In this document: positions 50,061 to 59,695 of the stretch, piece by piece
Layout: every line of letters begins with the position of its first letter
Numbering within the stretch: the first letter of the stretch is position 1
The notes under the pieces: generated by a model
Seen by the model: the letters and a program-made list of their open reading frames with translations, nothing else
What the model was told of the DNA's origin: nothing
The model's database searches: none
Source: Burkholderiales bacterium
Lineage (GTDB): Bacteria; Pseudomonadota; Gammaproteobacteria; Burkholderiales; Burkholderiaceae_E
Length of the DNA: 64,000 nucleotides
Assembly (NCBI GenBank): GCA_003577305.1
Contig: QEVL01000015.1
Coordinates: forward strand, 20,862-84,861
Direction: 5' to 3'
Translations under genes and position numbers: made by a program

Positions 50061-50789
50061 TCAGGCGCCGCCCACGCGGCGCGCAGCCGGGCGGTCGTGA
50101 CCTGCCGGCAGGTTCAGCCGCCGGGCGCGCACCAGCTGGTACGGGCGGAACAGATAGGCGAGCGAAGCGAAGCCGCTCCAGACGTGCACCAGCCGCGTGA
50201 ACGGAAAGACCAGGAACACCGTCATGCCGAGCACCATGTGCAGCTTGAACACGACGCTCATGTCGGCCATCAGCTCGGCGGTACCGGAACGGAAAGTGAC
50301 GATCCGCTGCGCCCACTCGGCGAGCACGAGCATCACGCTGCCGTCGAGGTGCTGTCCGGACAACGGAATGGTCGCCAGGCCCAGCGCGAACTGCACCCAG
50401 AACAGCCACAGCAGCATCAGGTCGCTCGGCTTCGAGATCGCCCGAATGCGCGGATCGCTCATGCGCCGGTACAGCAGCAGCGTGAGCCCCGCCAGGCCCA
50501 GCACGCCGGCGATGCCGCCCGAGACCATGGCCAGCACCTGCTTGGCGCCGGCACCGATGAACGGCTCGTAGACGAAGTGCGGCGTGAGCATTCCGACGAA
50601 ATGCCCGAAGAACAGGAACAGCACCCCGATGTGAAACAGGTTGCTGCCCCAGCGCAATTGCCCGGCGCGCAGCAGCTGCGACGAGTCGCTCTTCCAGGTG
50701 TACTGGTCGCGGTCGAAGCGGATCAGGCTCCCCACGAAGAAGACCGTCAGGCAGACGTACGGATAGATCGCGAAGAAGAAAGTGTCCAT
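50061..50789 (-). CDS. narI: Respiratory nitrate reductase gamma subunit NarI
   Basis: 242-aa di-heme b membrane subunit that oxidises quinol and anchors NarGH. Five hydrophobic helices. The four heme-ligand histidines fall in RWGSNLFHIGVLFLFFGHFVG (helix 2) and VFKLHMVLGMTVFLVFPFTRLVHVWS (helix 5). Starts 5 nt after the narJ stop. Confidence 0.95.
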   Translation of the reverse strand: MDTFFFAIYPYVCLTVFFVGSLIRFDRDQYTWKSDSSQLLRAGQLRWGSNLFHIGVLFLFFGHFVGMLTPHFVYEPFIGAGAKQVLAMVSGGIAGVLGLAGLTLLLYRRMSDPRIRAISKPSDLMLLWLFWVQFALGLATIPLSGQHLDGSVMLVLAEWAQRIVTFRSGTAELMADMSVVFKLHMVLGMTVFLVFPFTRLVHVWSGFASLAYLFRPYQLVRARRLNLPAGHDRPAARRVGGA

Positions 50790-50794
50790 GAAGT

Positions 50795-51433
50795 TCACCG
50801 CACGAAATGGATCGGCTGCGCGCCGTCGGGGCGCGCCTGGCCGCGGGTCGAGCAGCCGTCGAAAGCCGGCGGCTCGGCCCAGGCCTCGTCGAGCGGCTCC
50901 TCGGGTGGCAGCGGCACGTGGCGCACGCGCTCTCCGGCGAGTTCGAGCACTGCGGCGATCGCCGCCGCGTAGCGGCTGCGCCGCGCCAGCAGTGCGCCGT
51001 ACAACTGGTTGAGCACCTGCGCCATCTCGCCGAGGAATTCGCGCGCCACCTTCGGCGGCTGCGTCGACGCGAACTCCAGCGCCACCGGGAGATGATCGGG
51101 AAGCTGACCCGGGGCGAGCCGCAGGCCGGCGCTCTCGTAGGTGGCGAGCAGGTCGATCATCGCCTGTCCGCGCTCGCGCGAATCGCCGTGCACGTGCTCG
51201 AACAGCAGCAGCGAGGTTCCCCGCCCACGGTCGAAGCAGTCGACGTAGTCCGCCTCGACTTCGTAGGGATCGCCGTGGCGCAACCCGGCGACCAGCGCCG
51301 TGAGCCCTTCGCGGACCGCCGCTCCGAGCGAGCGGTCTGCGGCGAAGAAATCGCCCAGTTGCGGCAGCAACCCGCGCAGGCGGGCGTCGGGATAGCCCAG
51401 CAGCAGCGCCAGCGCGCGGCAGGTGTCGTTCAT
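50795..51433 (-). CDS. narJ: Nitrate reductase molybdenum cofactor assembly chaperone NarJ
   Basis: 212-aa TorD/DmsD-like chaperone that binds apo-NarG and controls Mo cofactor insertion and membrane docking. DTCRALALLLGYPDARL at the N-terminus, EADYVDCFDRGRGTSLLLFEHVHGDSRERGQAMIDLLATYESAGL in the core are typical NarJ. Lies between narH and narI as usual. Confidence 0.94.
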   Translation of the reverse strand: MNDTCRALALLLGYPDARLRGLLPQLGDFFAADRSLGAAVREGLTALVAGLRHGDPYEVEADYVDCFDRGRGTSLLLFEHVHGDSRERGQAMIDLLATYESAGLRLAPGQLPDHLPVALEFASTQPPKVAREFLGEMAQVLNQLYGALLARRSRYAAAIAAVLELAGERVRHVPLPPEEPLDEAWAEPPAFDGCSTRGQARPDGAQPIHFVR

Positions 51434-51444
51434 GTCGCGCTCCT

Positions 51445-52968
51445 TCACAGCGTGGCCTCGAGCGGGATCGTGCGCTTCCTGCCGGCACCGAACAGGCTGG
51501 TCCGGGTGGAGCCGTCGGAGCAGCCGTTGCCGAACGAGAAACCGCAGCCGCCGCGCAGCTCGAACGCATTCTCGGCGTACTCGCGGTGCGTCGTCGGGAT
51601 GACGAACCGGTCTTCGTAGTTCGCGATCGCCATCACCTGGTACATGCTGGCGACCTGTTCGGGCGTGAGCCCGACCTGCTCGAGCACCGCGAGGTTCTCG
51701 CGGCCTTCCACGTGCCGGTCGCGCTGGTAGGCGCGCATCGCGAGCATCCGCTCGAGCGCGCGCACCACCGGCTCGGTGTCGCCGGCGGTGAGCAGGTTCG
51801 CCAGGTAGCGGATCGGGATGCGCAACTGCTCGACGTCCGGGATCTCGCCGTTCACGCCGATCTCGCCGGCGTTGGCCGCGGCCGAGATCGGCGACAGCGG
51901 CGGCACGTACCAGACCATCGGCAACGTGCGGTACTCCGGATGCAGCGGCAGCGCCACTTTCCAGTCGAGCGCCATCCGGTAGACCGGACTGTTGCGTGCG
52001 GCCTCGAGCCACGCCTCGGGGATCCCGTCGGCGCGCGCCTGGGCGATCACCGCCGGGTCGTGCGGATCGAGGAACAGGTCGAGTTGCGCCTGGTAGAGAT
52101 CGCGGTCGTGCTCGACGCTGGCGGCCGCCTCGATGCGGTCGGCGTCGTAGAGCAGCACCCCGAGATAGCGGATGCGGCCCACGCAGGTCTCGGAGCAGAC
52201 GGTGGGCTGGCCGGCCTCGATGCGCGGATAGCAGAAAACGCATTTCTCGGCCTTGCCGCTCTGCCAGTTGTAGTAGATTTTCTTGTACGGGCAGGCCGAC
52301 ACGCACATGCGCCACCCGCGGCACTTGTCCTGGTCGATCAGCACGATGCCGTCTTCCTCGCGCTTGTAGATCGACCCCGACGGACACGAGGCGACGCAGG
52401 CCGGATTCAGGCAGTGCTCGCACAGCCTGGGCAGGTACATCATGAAGGTGTTCTCGAACTGTCCGTAGATCTCCTTCTGGACCTGGTCGAAGTTGCGGTC
52501 CTGCGAGCGCTTCGCGAACTCCCCGCCGAGGATCTCCTCCCAGTTGGGCCCCCACTCGATCTTCTGCATCCGCTCGCCGGTGATCAGGCTCCTCGGCCGC
52601 GCGGTGGGCGCCGCCTTCATCTCGGGCGCCGAGTGCAGGTGGTCGTAGTCGAAGGTGAATGGTTCGTAGTAGTCGTCGATCTGCGGCAGGTTCGGGTTCG
52701 CGAAGATGCGCATCAGCAGCTGCCACCTGCCGCCCTGGCGCGGGCGAATCGAGCCGTCGGCGCGGCGCACCCAGCCGCCGTTCCAGCGATCCTGGTTCTC
52801 CCACTCCTTCGGATAGCCGATCCCGGGCTTGCTCTCGACGTTGTTGAACCAGGCGTACTCCATGCCGGCGCGGTTGGTCCAGACGTTCTTGCAGGTGACC
52901 GAACAGGTGTGGCAGCCGATGCACTTGTCCAGGTTCAGTACCATGCCGATCTGCGCGCGGATTCTCAT
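51445..52968 (-). CDS. narH: Respiratory nitrate reductase beta subunit NarH
   Basis: 507-aa iron-sulfur subunit relaying electrons from NarI to NarG. Four cluster-binding Cys groups are seen: LDKCIGCHTCSVTCKNVW, LCEHCLNPACVASCPSG, CRGWRMCVSACPYKK and CVFCYPRIEAGQPTVCSETC. The Trp in CRGWRMC replaces a Cys and marks the [3Fe-4S] centre, as in E. coli NarH. Start overlaps the narG stop (ATGA). Confidence 0.97.
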   Translation of the reverse strand: MRIRAQIGMVLNLDKCIGCHTCSVTCKNVWTNRAGMEYAWFNNVESKPGIGYPKEWENQDRWNGGWVRRADGSIRPRQGGRWQLLMRIFANPNLPQIDDYYEPFTFDYDHLHSAPEMKAAPTARPRSLITGERMQKIEWGPNWEEILGGEFAKRSQDRNFDQVQKEIYGQFENTFMMYLPRLCEHCLNPACVASCPSGSIYKREEDGIVLIDQDKCRGWRMCVSACPYKKIYYNWQSGKAEKCVFCYPRIEAGQPTVCSETCVGRIRYLGVLLYDADRIEAAASVEHDRDLYQAQLDLFLDPHDPAVIAQARADGIPEAWLEAARNSPVYRMALDWKVALPLHPEYRTLPMVWYVPPLSPISAAANAGEIGVNGEIPDVEQLRIPIRYLANLLTAGDTEPVVRALERMLAMRAYQRDRHVEGRENLAVLEQVGLTPEQVASMYQVMAIANYEDRFVIPTTHREYAENAFELRGGCGFSFGNGCSDGSTRTSLFGAGRKRTIPLEATL

Positions 52969-55900
52969 TGGTGCCCTCCGGAAGTCGTGCCCGCCGGCTC
53001 GTCGATCCAGTCGATCTTCGCCATCTTGCGCACCACCACGAACTCGTCGCGGTTGGTGCCGACCGTGCCGTAGTAGTTGAAGCCGTAGCTGTACTGCGCG
53101 TAGCCGCCGATCATGTGCGTGGGCTTGAGCACCACGCGCGTGACCGAGTTGTGGATGCCGCCGCGCATCCCGGTGATCTCCGACCCCGGCGTATTGATGA
53201 TCTTCTCCTGCGCGTGGTACATCATCACCATTCCGGGCCTGACCCGCTGGCTCACCACCGCGCGCGCGGCGATCGCGCCGTTTGCGTTGAAGAGCTCCAC
53301 CCAGTCGTTGTCGACGATGCCGGCGCTGCGCGCGTCGTCCTCGGACAGCCAGATCACGGGGCCGCCCCTGTTCAGCGTGAGCATGATCAGGTTGTCGGTG
53401 TAGGTGGAGTGGATGCCCCACTTCTGGTGCGGCGTGATGAAGTTCAGCGCGATCTCCCTGTTGCCGTTCGGCTTGCGTCCCATCACCGTGCCGACCGCCT
53501 TCAGGTCCACCGGCGGCCGGTAGCTGGCGAAGCCCTCGCCGAATTCGCGCATCCAGGCGTGGTCCTGGTAGAACTGCTGGCGGCCCGACAGCGTGCGCCA
53601 CGGTATCAACTCGTGCACGTTGGTGTAGCCGGCGTTGTACGAGACCTTCTCGCTCTCCAGTCCGGACCAGGTCGGCGACGAGATGATCTTGCGCGGCTGC
53701 GCCTGGATGTCGCGAAAGCGGATCTTCTCGTCCTCGCGATGCAGCGCCAGGTGCGCGTGCTCGCGGCCCGTGATCTTCGACAGCGCCTCCCAGGCTTTCA
53801 CTGCGACGTGGCCGTTGGTTTCCGGCGCCAGCATCATCACGGTCTCGGCCGCGTCGATGTCGGTGACGATGCGCGGCAGGCCCTGCGTGGCGCCCGGCTC
53901 GGTGACCACGCCGTTCAGTTCGGCGAGCGCGCGCACCTCGTCCTCGGTGTTCCACGCGATGCCCTTGCCGCCGTTGCCGATCCGGCTCATCAGCGGCCCG
54001 AGCGAGGTGAAGCGGGCGTAGGTGTTCGGGTAGTCGCGCTCGACCACCGTGACTTGCGGGGCGGTGCGCCCCGGCTCGAGATCGCACTCGCCGCGCTTCC
54101 AGTCGCGCACGTCGAGCGGCTGCGCGAGTTCGCCGGGCGTGTCGTGCATCATCGGCGTGAGCACCACCTCTTTCTCCACGCCGAGGTGGCCGACGCAGAC
54201 CTCGCTCAACTTCTTCGCGAACCCCTTGTAGATCTCCCAGTCGCTGCGCGCCTGCCACGCCGGGTCCACGGCGGTGGACAGCGGGTGGATGAAGGGGTGC
54301 ATGTCGCTGGTGTTCAGGTCGTTCTTCTCGTACCAGGTGGCCGTCGGCAGCACCACGTCCGAGTACAGGCAGGTGGTGCTCATGCGGAAGTCGAGCGTCA
54401 CCAGCAGGTCGAGCTTGCCCTCGGGCGCCTTGTCGTGCCAGCGCACTTCGCGCGGCTTCGCATCGTCGGGCCCGAGGTCGCGGCCCTGCACGCCGTGGCT
54501 GGTGCCGAGCAGGTGGCGCAGGAAGTACTCGTGGCCCTTGCCCGAGGAGCCGAGCAGGTTCGAACGCCAGACGAACAGGTTGCGCGGCCAGTTGGCCGGG
54601 TCGTCGGGGTCTTCGCAGCTCAACTGCAGCGAGCCGTCCCGCAGCGCCCGCGTCACGTAGTCTTTCGGATCGACCCCGGCTGCCTGCGCGTCGCGCACCA
54701 CCTGCAGCGGATTGGTCTTCAACTGCGGCGCCGACGGCAGCCAGCCCATGCGTTCGGCGCGCACGTTGTAGTCGATCATCGAGCCGCGCGCGGCGTCGGA
54801 CCCGGCCAGCGGCGAGACGATCTCTTCCACGCCCAGCCGCTCGTAGCGCCACTGGTCGGTGTGCGCGTAGAAGAAGCTGGTCGAGTTCTGCTGCCGCGGC
54901 GGCCTGATCCAGTCGAGCGCGAACGCCAGCACGGTCCAGCCGGTCTGGGGCCGCAGCTTCTCCTGCCCGACGTAGTGCGCCCAGCCGCCCCCGGTCTGTC
55001 CCACGCAACCGCACAGCATCAGCATGTTGATGATACCGCGGTAGTTCATGTCGCAGTGGTACCAGTGGTTCATCGCCGCGCCGATGATCACCATCGAGCG
55101 TCCCCCGGTCCTGTCGGCGTTGTCGGCGAACTGGCGTGCCACCGCGATCGCCTGCGCGCGCGGCACGCCGGTGATGCGCTCCTGCCAGGCCGGCGTATAG
55201 GGCCGGTCGCTGTCGTAGTCGTCGGCGGCGTTCTCGTCGGGCAGGCCGCGCGCCACGCCGTAGTTGGCCGCGAGCAGGTCGAACACGGTGGCCACGAGCA
55301 CTTCGCGGCGCTCGCCGTCCTGCACCAGCGTGAGCCGCGCGGCGGGCACCCGCCTCTCGAGCACCGACGCGCCCTGGTCGTTGGCCTGGAAGTGCGGCGT
55401 CTCGATCCCGCCGAAGTACGGGAAGCCGACGGTGACCACCTCGTGCGCCTGCGCGGCGTCGTCGATCAGCGACAGCGCCAGCTTCACTTCCGAGCCGCTG
55501 CGCGCCTCGCGGCTCTCGAGGTTCCACTTGCCCGCGTCGCTGCGCCCCTCCTTGCCCCAGCGAAAGCCGATCGAGCCATTGGGCACCACCACCGCGCCGC
55601 CGCGGTCGAAGGCCACCGTCTTCCATTCGGGGTTGTTGTCCTGCTCGAGCGCGCCGTCGAAGTCGCTCGCGCGCAGGTAGCGATCGGGCGCGAGCACCTT
55701 CCTGCCGTCGGCCAGCGTCGTCTCGCGCAGTTGCACCAGCAGCGGCAGGTCGGTGTAGCGGCGCGCGTAGTCGTCGAAGTAGGCCGAGCGCCGCTCGAAG
55801 TAGAACTCCTTCAGGATCACGTGGCCCATCGCCATCGCCAGGGCCGCGTCGGTGCCCTGCTTCGGATGCAGCCAGAGGTCGGCGAGCTTGGACACCTCGG

Positions 55901-56756
55901 CGTAGTCGGGCGTGACCGCGACCACTTTCGCGCCCTTGTAGCGCACCTCGGTGAAGAAATGGGCGTCGGGCGTGCGCGTCTGCGGCACGTTCGACCCCCA
56001 GGCGATCAGGAAGGTCGAGTTGTACCAGTCGGCCGACTCCGGCACGTCGGTCTGCTCGCCCCAGGTCTGCGGACTCGACGGCGGCAGGTCGCAGTACCAG
56101 TCGTAGAAGCTCATGCAGGTGCCGCCGATCAGCGACAGGTAGCGTGAACCGGCGGCGTACGAAATCATCGACATCGCCGGGATCGGCGAGAAGCCGACCA
56201 CGCGATCGGGGCCATGGCGCCTGATCGTGTAGACGTTGGCGGCGGCGATCAGCTCGTTGACTTCGTCCCACTCTGCGCGCACGAAGCCGCCCATGCCGCG
56301 CTGGCGCTGGTAGTCGCGCCGCAGCGCGTCGTTCTCGACGATCGTGGCCCAGGCGTCGACCGGCGAGTTCGTCACCGCGCGCGCCGCACGCCAGGCCTTC
56401 ATCAGGCGGCCGCGCACCATCGGATACTTCACGCGGTTCGCGCTGTACAGGTACCAGCTGTAGCTCGCACCGCGCGCGCAGCCGCGCGGCTCGTGGTTGG
56501 GCAGGTCGGGGCGCGTGCGCGGATAGTCGGTCTGCTGCGTCTCCCAGGTGACGATTCCGCCCTTCACGTAGATCTTCCACGAGCACGAGCCGGTGCAGTT
56601 CGTGCCGTGCGTCGAGCGGACGATCTTGTCGTGCTGCCAGCGGTTGCGATACGCGTCTTCCCAGGTGCGGTCTTCGCCGGTGGCGAGCCCGTGGCCCTCC
56701 GAGAAGGCCTCCTTCGGCTGGTTGAAGAACGTCAGGCGGTCGAGGAAGTGGCTCAT
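52965..56756 (-). CDS. narG: Respiratory nitrate reductase alpha subunit NarG
   Basis: 1263-aa molybdo-bis-MGD catalytic subunit facing the cytoplasm. The N-terminal FS0 cluster motif HGTNCTGSCSWKIYVKGG has the His and Cys ligands, with the last Cys in RGCARGAS. The molybdenum ligand Asp lies in MSFYDWYCDLPPSSPQTWGEQTDVPESADWYNS, identical in layout to E. coli. The vestigial N-terminus (MSHFLDRLTFF) lacks a working Tat signal, as in other NarG. Start codon 34 nt after narK2. Confidence 0.98.
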   Translation of the reverse strand: MSHFLDRLTFFNQPKEAFSEGHGLATGEDRTWEDAYRNRWQHDKIVRSTHGTNCTGSCSWKIYVKGGIVTWETQQTDYPRTRPDLPNHEPRGCARGASYSWYLYSANRVKYPMVRGRLMKAWRAARAVTNSPVDAWATIVENDALRRDYQRQRGMGGFVRAEWDEVNELIAAANVYTIRRHGPDRVVGFSPIPAMSMISYAAGSRYLSLIGGTCMSFYDWYCDLPPSSPQTWGEQTDVPESADWYNSTFLIAWGSNVPQTRTPDAHFFTEVRYKGAKVVAVTPDYAEVSKLADLWLHPKQGTDAALAMAMGHVILKEFYFERRSAYFDDYARRYTDLPLLVQLRETTLADGRKVLAPDRYLRASDFDGALEQDNNPEWKTVAFDRGGAVVVPNGSIGFRWGKEGRSDAGKWNLESREARSGSEVKLALSLIDDAAQAHEVVTVGFPYFGGIETPHFQANDQGASVLERRVPAARLTLVQDGERREVLVATVFDLLAANYGVARGLPDENAADDYDSDRPYTPAWQERITGVPRAQAIAVARQFADNADRTGGRSMVIIGAAMNHWYHCDMNYRGIINMLMLCGCVGQTGGGWAHYVGQEKLRPQTGWTVLAFALDWIRPPRQQNSTSFFYAHTDQWRYERLGVEEIVSPLAGSDAARGSMIDYNVRAERMGWLPSAPQLKTNPLQVVRDAQAAGVDPKDYVTRALRDGSLQLSCEDPDDPANWPRNLFVWRSNLLGSSGKGHEYFLRHLLGTSHGVQGRDLGPDDAKPREVRWHDKAPEGKLDLLVTLDFRMSTTCLYSDVVLPTATWYEKNDLNTSDMHPFIHPLSTAVDPAWQARSDWEIYKGFAKKLSEVCVGHLGVEKEVVLTPMMHDTPGELAQPLDVRDWKRGECDLEPGRTAPQVTVVERDYPNTYARFTSLGPLMSRIGNGGKGIAWNTEDEVRALAELNGVVTEPGATQGLPRIVTDIDAAETVMMLAPETNGHVAVKAWEALSKITGREHAHLALHREDEKIRFRDIQAQPRKIISSPTWSGLESEKVSYNAGYTNVHELIPWRTLSGRQQFYQDHAWMREFGEGFASYRPPVDLKAVGTVMGRKPNGNREIALNFITPHQKWGIHSTYTDNLIMLTLNRGGPVIWLSEDDARSAGIVDNDWVELFNANGAIAARAVVSQRVRPGMVMMYHAQEKIINTPGSEITGMRGGIHNSVTRVVLKPTHMIGGYAQYSYGFNYYGTVGTNRDEFVVVRKMAKIDWIDEPAGTTSGGHQ

Positions 56757-56790
56757 CGGGGGCTCCCGGATTCGTTCGGCGTGCGCGTGC

Positions 56791-58239
56791 TCAGCACGGC
56801 ATCTCCGCGTTCCTGCGCGCGTAGTACCACCAGGTCAGGACGATGCACAGGGCATAGAAGACAGTGAAGATCCACAGCGCCGCCTCCGGGCCACCGGTGG
56901 CGGCAATCGAACTGCCGTAGCTCTTCGGGATGAAGAAGCCGCCGTAGGCTCCCAGCGCGCCGGCAAACCCCAGCGCGGCGGCGCCCTCGGTGTTGCCCTC
57001 GCGGATCGCCCGGGCGCGCTCGGCCTCGTCGTCGCCGCGCGTCTCCGCCAGCTTCTGGTTCAGGAAGATCACCGGAATCATCCGGAACGTGGAGCCGTTG
57101 CCGATGCCGGTGGTGAGGAACAGCAGCAGGAACATCAGGAAGAAGCCGGCGAAGCTGCCCTCCGCGGGCCCGAGCGGCAGGGCGAAGCCGCCGCTGCCCT
57201 TGGGCAGGAAGAACAGCACGCCGATCACCGCGAGCGCCATCACCACGAAGTTCCACAAGGTGACGCGCGCCCCGCCGAGCTGGTCGGACAGCCAGCCGCC
57301 GACCGGCCTGATCAGTGCGCCCACCAGCGGCCCGAGCCAGGCATAGGCGAGCGGGTTCACGCCCGGGAACTGGCTGCGGATCAGCAGCGGAAAACCTGCG
57401 GCGAAACCGATGAACGAACCGAAGGTGCCGAGGTAGAGCACGCACATCAGCCAGTTGTGCTTGCGCCGGAAGATCGCCGCCTGCGCCGCGAACGACGCCT
57501 TCGCCTCGGCGATGTCGTTCATGAAGAACCACGCCCCGAGCGCCGCCAGCGCGATCCACGGCACCCAGATGAACGCCGCGTTCTGCGTCCACACGTGGAC
57601 CTGGTCGCCGAACCGGTTGGTCACGACCTGCGGCTCGCCGCCGAAGATGCCGAGGATGCCCACCGCCACCACCAGTGGCGTGAGGAACTGCACCACCGAC
57701 ACGCCGAGGTTGCCCAGCCCCGCGTTCACGCCCAGCGCCGAGCCCTTGCGCTCCTTCGGGAAGAAGAAGCTGATGTTGGCCATGCTCGAGCTGAAGTTGC
57801 CGCCGCCCAGTCCGCACAGCAACGCCAGCATCAGCATCGTCGGATAAGGGGTGCCCGGATCCTGCACCGCGATGCCGATGCCGATCGTCGGGATCAGCAG
57901 CGAGGCGGTCGAGATCGCGGTCCAGCGCCGCCCGCCGACCAGCGGGATCATGAACGAATAGAAGATGCGCAGCGTCGCGCCCGACAACGCGGGCGCGGCG
58001 GCGAGCCAGAACAGCTGGTTGGTCGAATACCTGAACCCGAGCGCGGGCAGGCTCACCGCGACCACGCTCCAGAGCTGCCAGACCGCGAACGCCAGGAACA
58101 GCGCGGGCACCGAGATCCACAGGTTGAGCCTGGCGATCGCTTCTCCCTCGCGCGCCCAGAACGCCTTGTCTTCGGGCGTCCAGACGTGCAGCACGCCGCC
58201 GGGGCGCGCGCGCCTGACATCGGTTGCGGTCGCATTCAT
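56791..58239 (-). CDS. narK2: Nitrate/nitrite transporter NarK2 type (MFS, NNP family)
   Basis: 482-aa permease with 12 helices. NNP signatures LCGLGGGNFSSSMANISFFFPKERKGSALGVNAGLGNLGVSV (helix 5 nitrate signature) and GIGNGSTFRMIPVIF (helix 11) are intact. It carries the longer N-terminus of NarK2-type nitrate/nitrite antiporters. 25 nt after narK1; in Paracoccus and others the two are fused into one NarK1-NarK2 protein, here they are separate genes. Confidence 0.94.
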   Translation of the reverse strand: MNATATDVRRARPGGVLHVWTPEDKAFWAREGEAIARLNLWISVPALFLAFAVWQLWSVVAVSLPALGFRYSTNQLFWLAAAPALSGATLRIFYSFMIPLVGGRRWTAISTASLLIPTIGIGIAVQDPGTPYPTMLMLALLCGLGGGNFSSSMANISFFFPKERKGSALGVNAGLGNLGVSVVQFLTPLVVAVGILGIFGGEPQVVTNRFGDQVHVWTQNAAFIWVPWIALAALGAWFFMNDIAEAKASFAAQAAIFRRKHNWLMCVLYLGTFGSFIGFAAGFPLLIRSQFPGVNPLAYAWLGPLVGALIRPVGGWLSDQLGGARVTLWNFVVMALAVIGVLFFLPKGSGGFALPLGPAEGSFAGFFLMFLLLFLTTGIGNGSTFRMIPVIFLNQKLAETRGDDEAERARAIREGNTEGAAALGFAGALGAYGGFFIPKSYGSSIAATGGPEAALWIFTVFYALCIVLTWWYYARRNAEMPC

Positions 58240-58264
58240 CGGAAAGACCTCCGTCGCGCGGTGC

Positions 58265-59542
58265 TCAACCGCGCGTTGCCTCGACCGCGTGGTGCGGCCC
58301 CATGACCTCGGCGCGCCGCACCTCGGTGAAATACATCCAGATCAGCGAAACCCAGACCACTCCGTACATCAGCATGAATGCGCTCGAGCGGACCCCGGTC
58401 AGATCGAGCAGCGCGCCGAACATGATCGGCAGCACGAAGCCGCCCAGCCCACCGGCCAGCCCGACGATGCCCGAGACCGTGCCGATGTTCTGCGGGTATT
58501 CGTCGCTGATGTACTTGAACACGCTCGCCTTGCCGAAGGCCCAGGCGATGCCGAGCACGAACATCAGCAGCGTGAAGGCGTAGACGTTCAGGCCGATCGT
58601 GAAGCTGCGCGTGCCCTCGACCGTGGTCACGGTGAACTGCGTCTGCGGATAGCTGAGCAGGAACAGGCAGATCCAGCTCACCCACATCACCCACCAGGTC
58701 ACGCTGTGCGCGCCGTAGCGATCGGAGAGCCAGCCGCCCACCGCGCGCAGCACGCCGCCGGGCAGCGAGAAGCAGGCGGCGAGCAGCGCCGCCACGCGGA
58801 TGTCCAGCCCGTATTCGCCCACGTAGTACTGCACCATCCACAGGCTGAGCGCGACGTAGCCGCCGAACACGATGCTGTAGTACTGGCAGTACTTGAGCAC
58901 GCGCGGATCCTTCAGCACGGCGAGCTGGTCGACGAAGCGCACGTGGCTGGGCACGCGGTGCGCCGGGTCGCTGTGGCTGAGCAGCCAGAACAGCACCACG
59001 GTGCCGAGCATGATCGCCGCATAGACCTTCGGCACCATCGTCCAGCCGAAGGCCACCACGAGCGCCGGTGCGACGAACTTGTTGACCGCCGCACCGGAGT
59101 TGCCCGCGCCGTAGACACCCATCGCGAAGCCCTGGCGATGGCGCGGGAACCAGCGTGCCACGTACGGCGTGCCCACCGAAAACGAGCCGCCGGCCAGCCC
59201 GACGAACAGCCCGATCACGATGAAGTGCCAGAACTCGGTGGCCCAGGCCATCAGCCAGATGGCGGGCACCGTCGCCGCCATCAGCAGCGTCATCACGATG
59301 CGCCCGCCGTAGCGGTCGGTCCAGATGCCCAGCGGCACCCGCACCAGCGAACCGGTGAGCACCGGCGTGGCGGTGAGCAGGCCGAACTCGGTGGCATTGA
59401 GGTTCAGCGCCTTGCGGATCGGGATTCCGATCACGCCGAACATCATCCAGACCATGAAGCAGACGGTGAATGCGAAGGTGCTGGCGATCAGCACCGACAG
59501 CGCCTGGCGCGTGCGCTGTCCTTCGAGTGCGGTGGACGTCAT
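58265..59542 (-). CDS. narK1: Nitrate transporter NarK1 type (MFS, NNP family)
   Basis: 425-aa permease with 12 helices. Shorter NNP type I: GLLTATPVLTGSLVRVPLGIWTDRYGGR after helix 2, GLAGGSFSVGTPYVARWFPRHRQGFAMGVYGAGNSGAAVNK in helix 5, WAFGKASVFKYISDEYPQNIGTVSGIVGLAGGLGGF in helix 11. Type I proteins are thought to import nitrate with protons and start anaerobic respiration before nitrite accumulates. First structural gene of the nar operon. Confidence 0.94.
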   Translation of the reverse strand: MTSTALEGQRTRQALSVLIASTFAFTVCFMVWMMFGVIGIPIRKALNLNATEFGLLTATPVLTGSLVRVPLGIWTDRYGGRIVMTLLMAATVPAIWLMAWATEFWHFIVIGLFVGLAGGSFSVGTPYVARWFPRHRQGFAMGVYGAGNSGAAVNKFVAPALVVAFGWTMVPKVYAAIMLGTVVLFWLLSHSDPAHRVPSHVRFVDQLAVLKDPRVLKYCQYYSIVFGGYVALSLWMVQYYVGEYGLDIRVAALLAACFSLPGGVLRAVGGWLSDRYGAHSVTWWVMWVSWICLFLLSYPQTQFTVTTVEGTRSFTIGLNVYAFTLLMFVLGIAWAFGKASVFKYISDEYPQNIGTVSGIVGLAGGLGGFVLPIMFGALLDLTGVRSSAFMLMYGVVWVSLIWMYFTEVRRAEVMGPHHAVEATRG

Positions 59543-59695
59543 GACCGGATCTCCATGACGGCACTGTAGGCAGCGCGCCGCGCGGCGAACATCCTTCGGG
59601 AAGTCAGAGACGGGCGCGGCGGAAGAACGATGTGCAGGCCCGCGGCCATCGTCCGGAAGGACTACTACCGGGGCCGCGCTTCGCGGCCCCGGCGA
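59543..59695 (-). promoter_or_regulatory. narL-narK1 intergenic region with strong GC hairpin
   Basis: 153 nt. A perfect 11-bp stem (CCGGGGCCGCG/CGCGGCCCCGG, 3-nt loop, 59668-59692) directly follows the narL stop; it lacks a T-tract, so it is a weak terminator or an mRNA-stabilising hairpin. TACAGT ~30 nt before narK1 is a possible -10. I find no clear FNR (TTGAT-N4-ATCAA) site and no well-formed pair of NarL heptamers. Confidence 0.4.

Noticed and set aside
52968..56147. 1059-codon plus-strand frame antisense to narG
   Set aside because: His/Arg/Val-rich mirror of the narG coding sequence, typical of antisense frames in high-GC genes; no domain recognised.
51445..56586. 1713-codon frame across narG and narH
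   Set aside because: The C-terminal 507 codons are NarH; the upstream part is narG read out of frame. It is not a fusion protein.
59668..59692. Strong hairpin after narL as a Rho-independent terminator
   Set aside because: The stem is perfect but neither strand has a following T-tract, so it was described only within the intergenic region.
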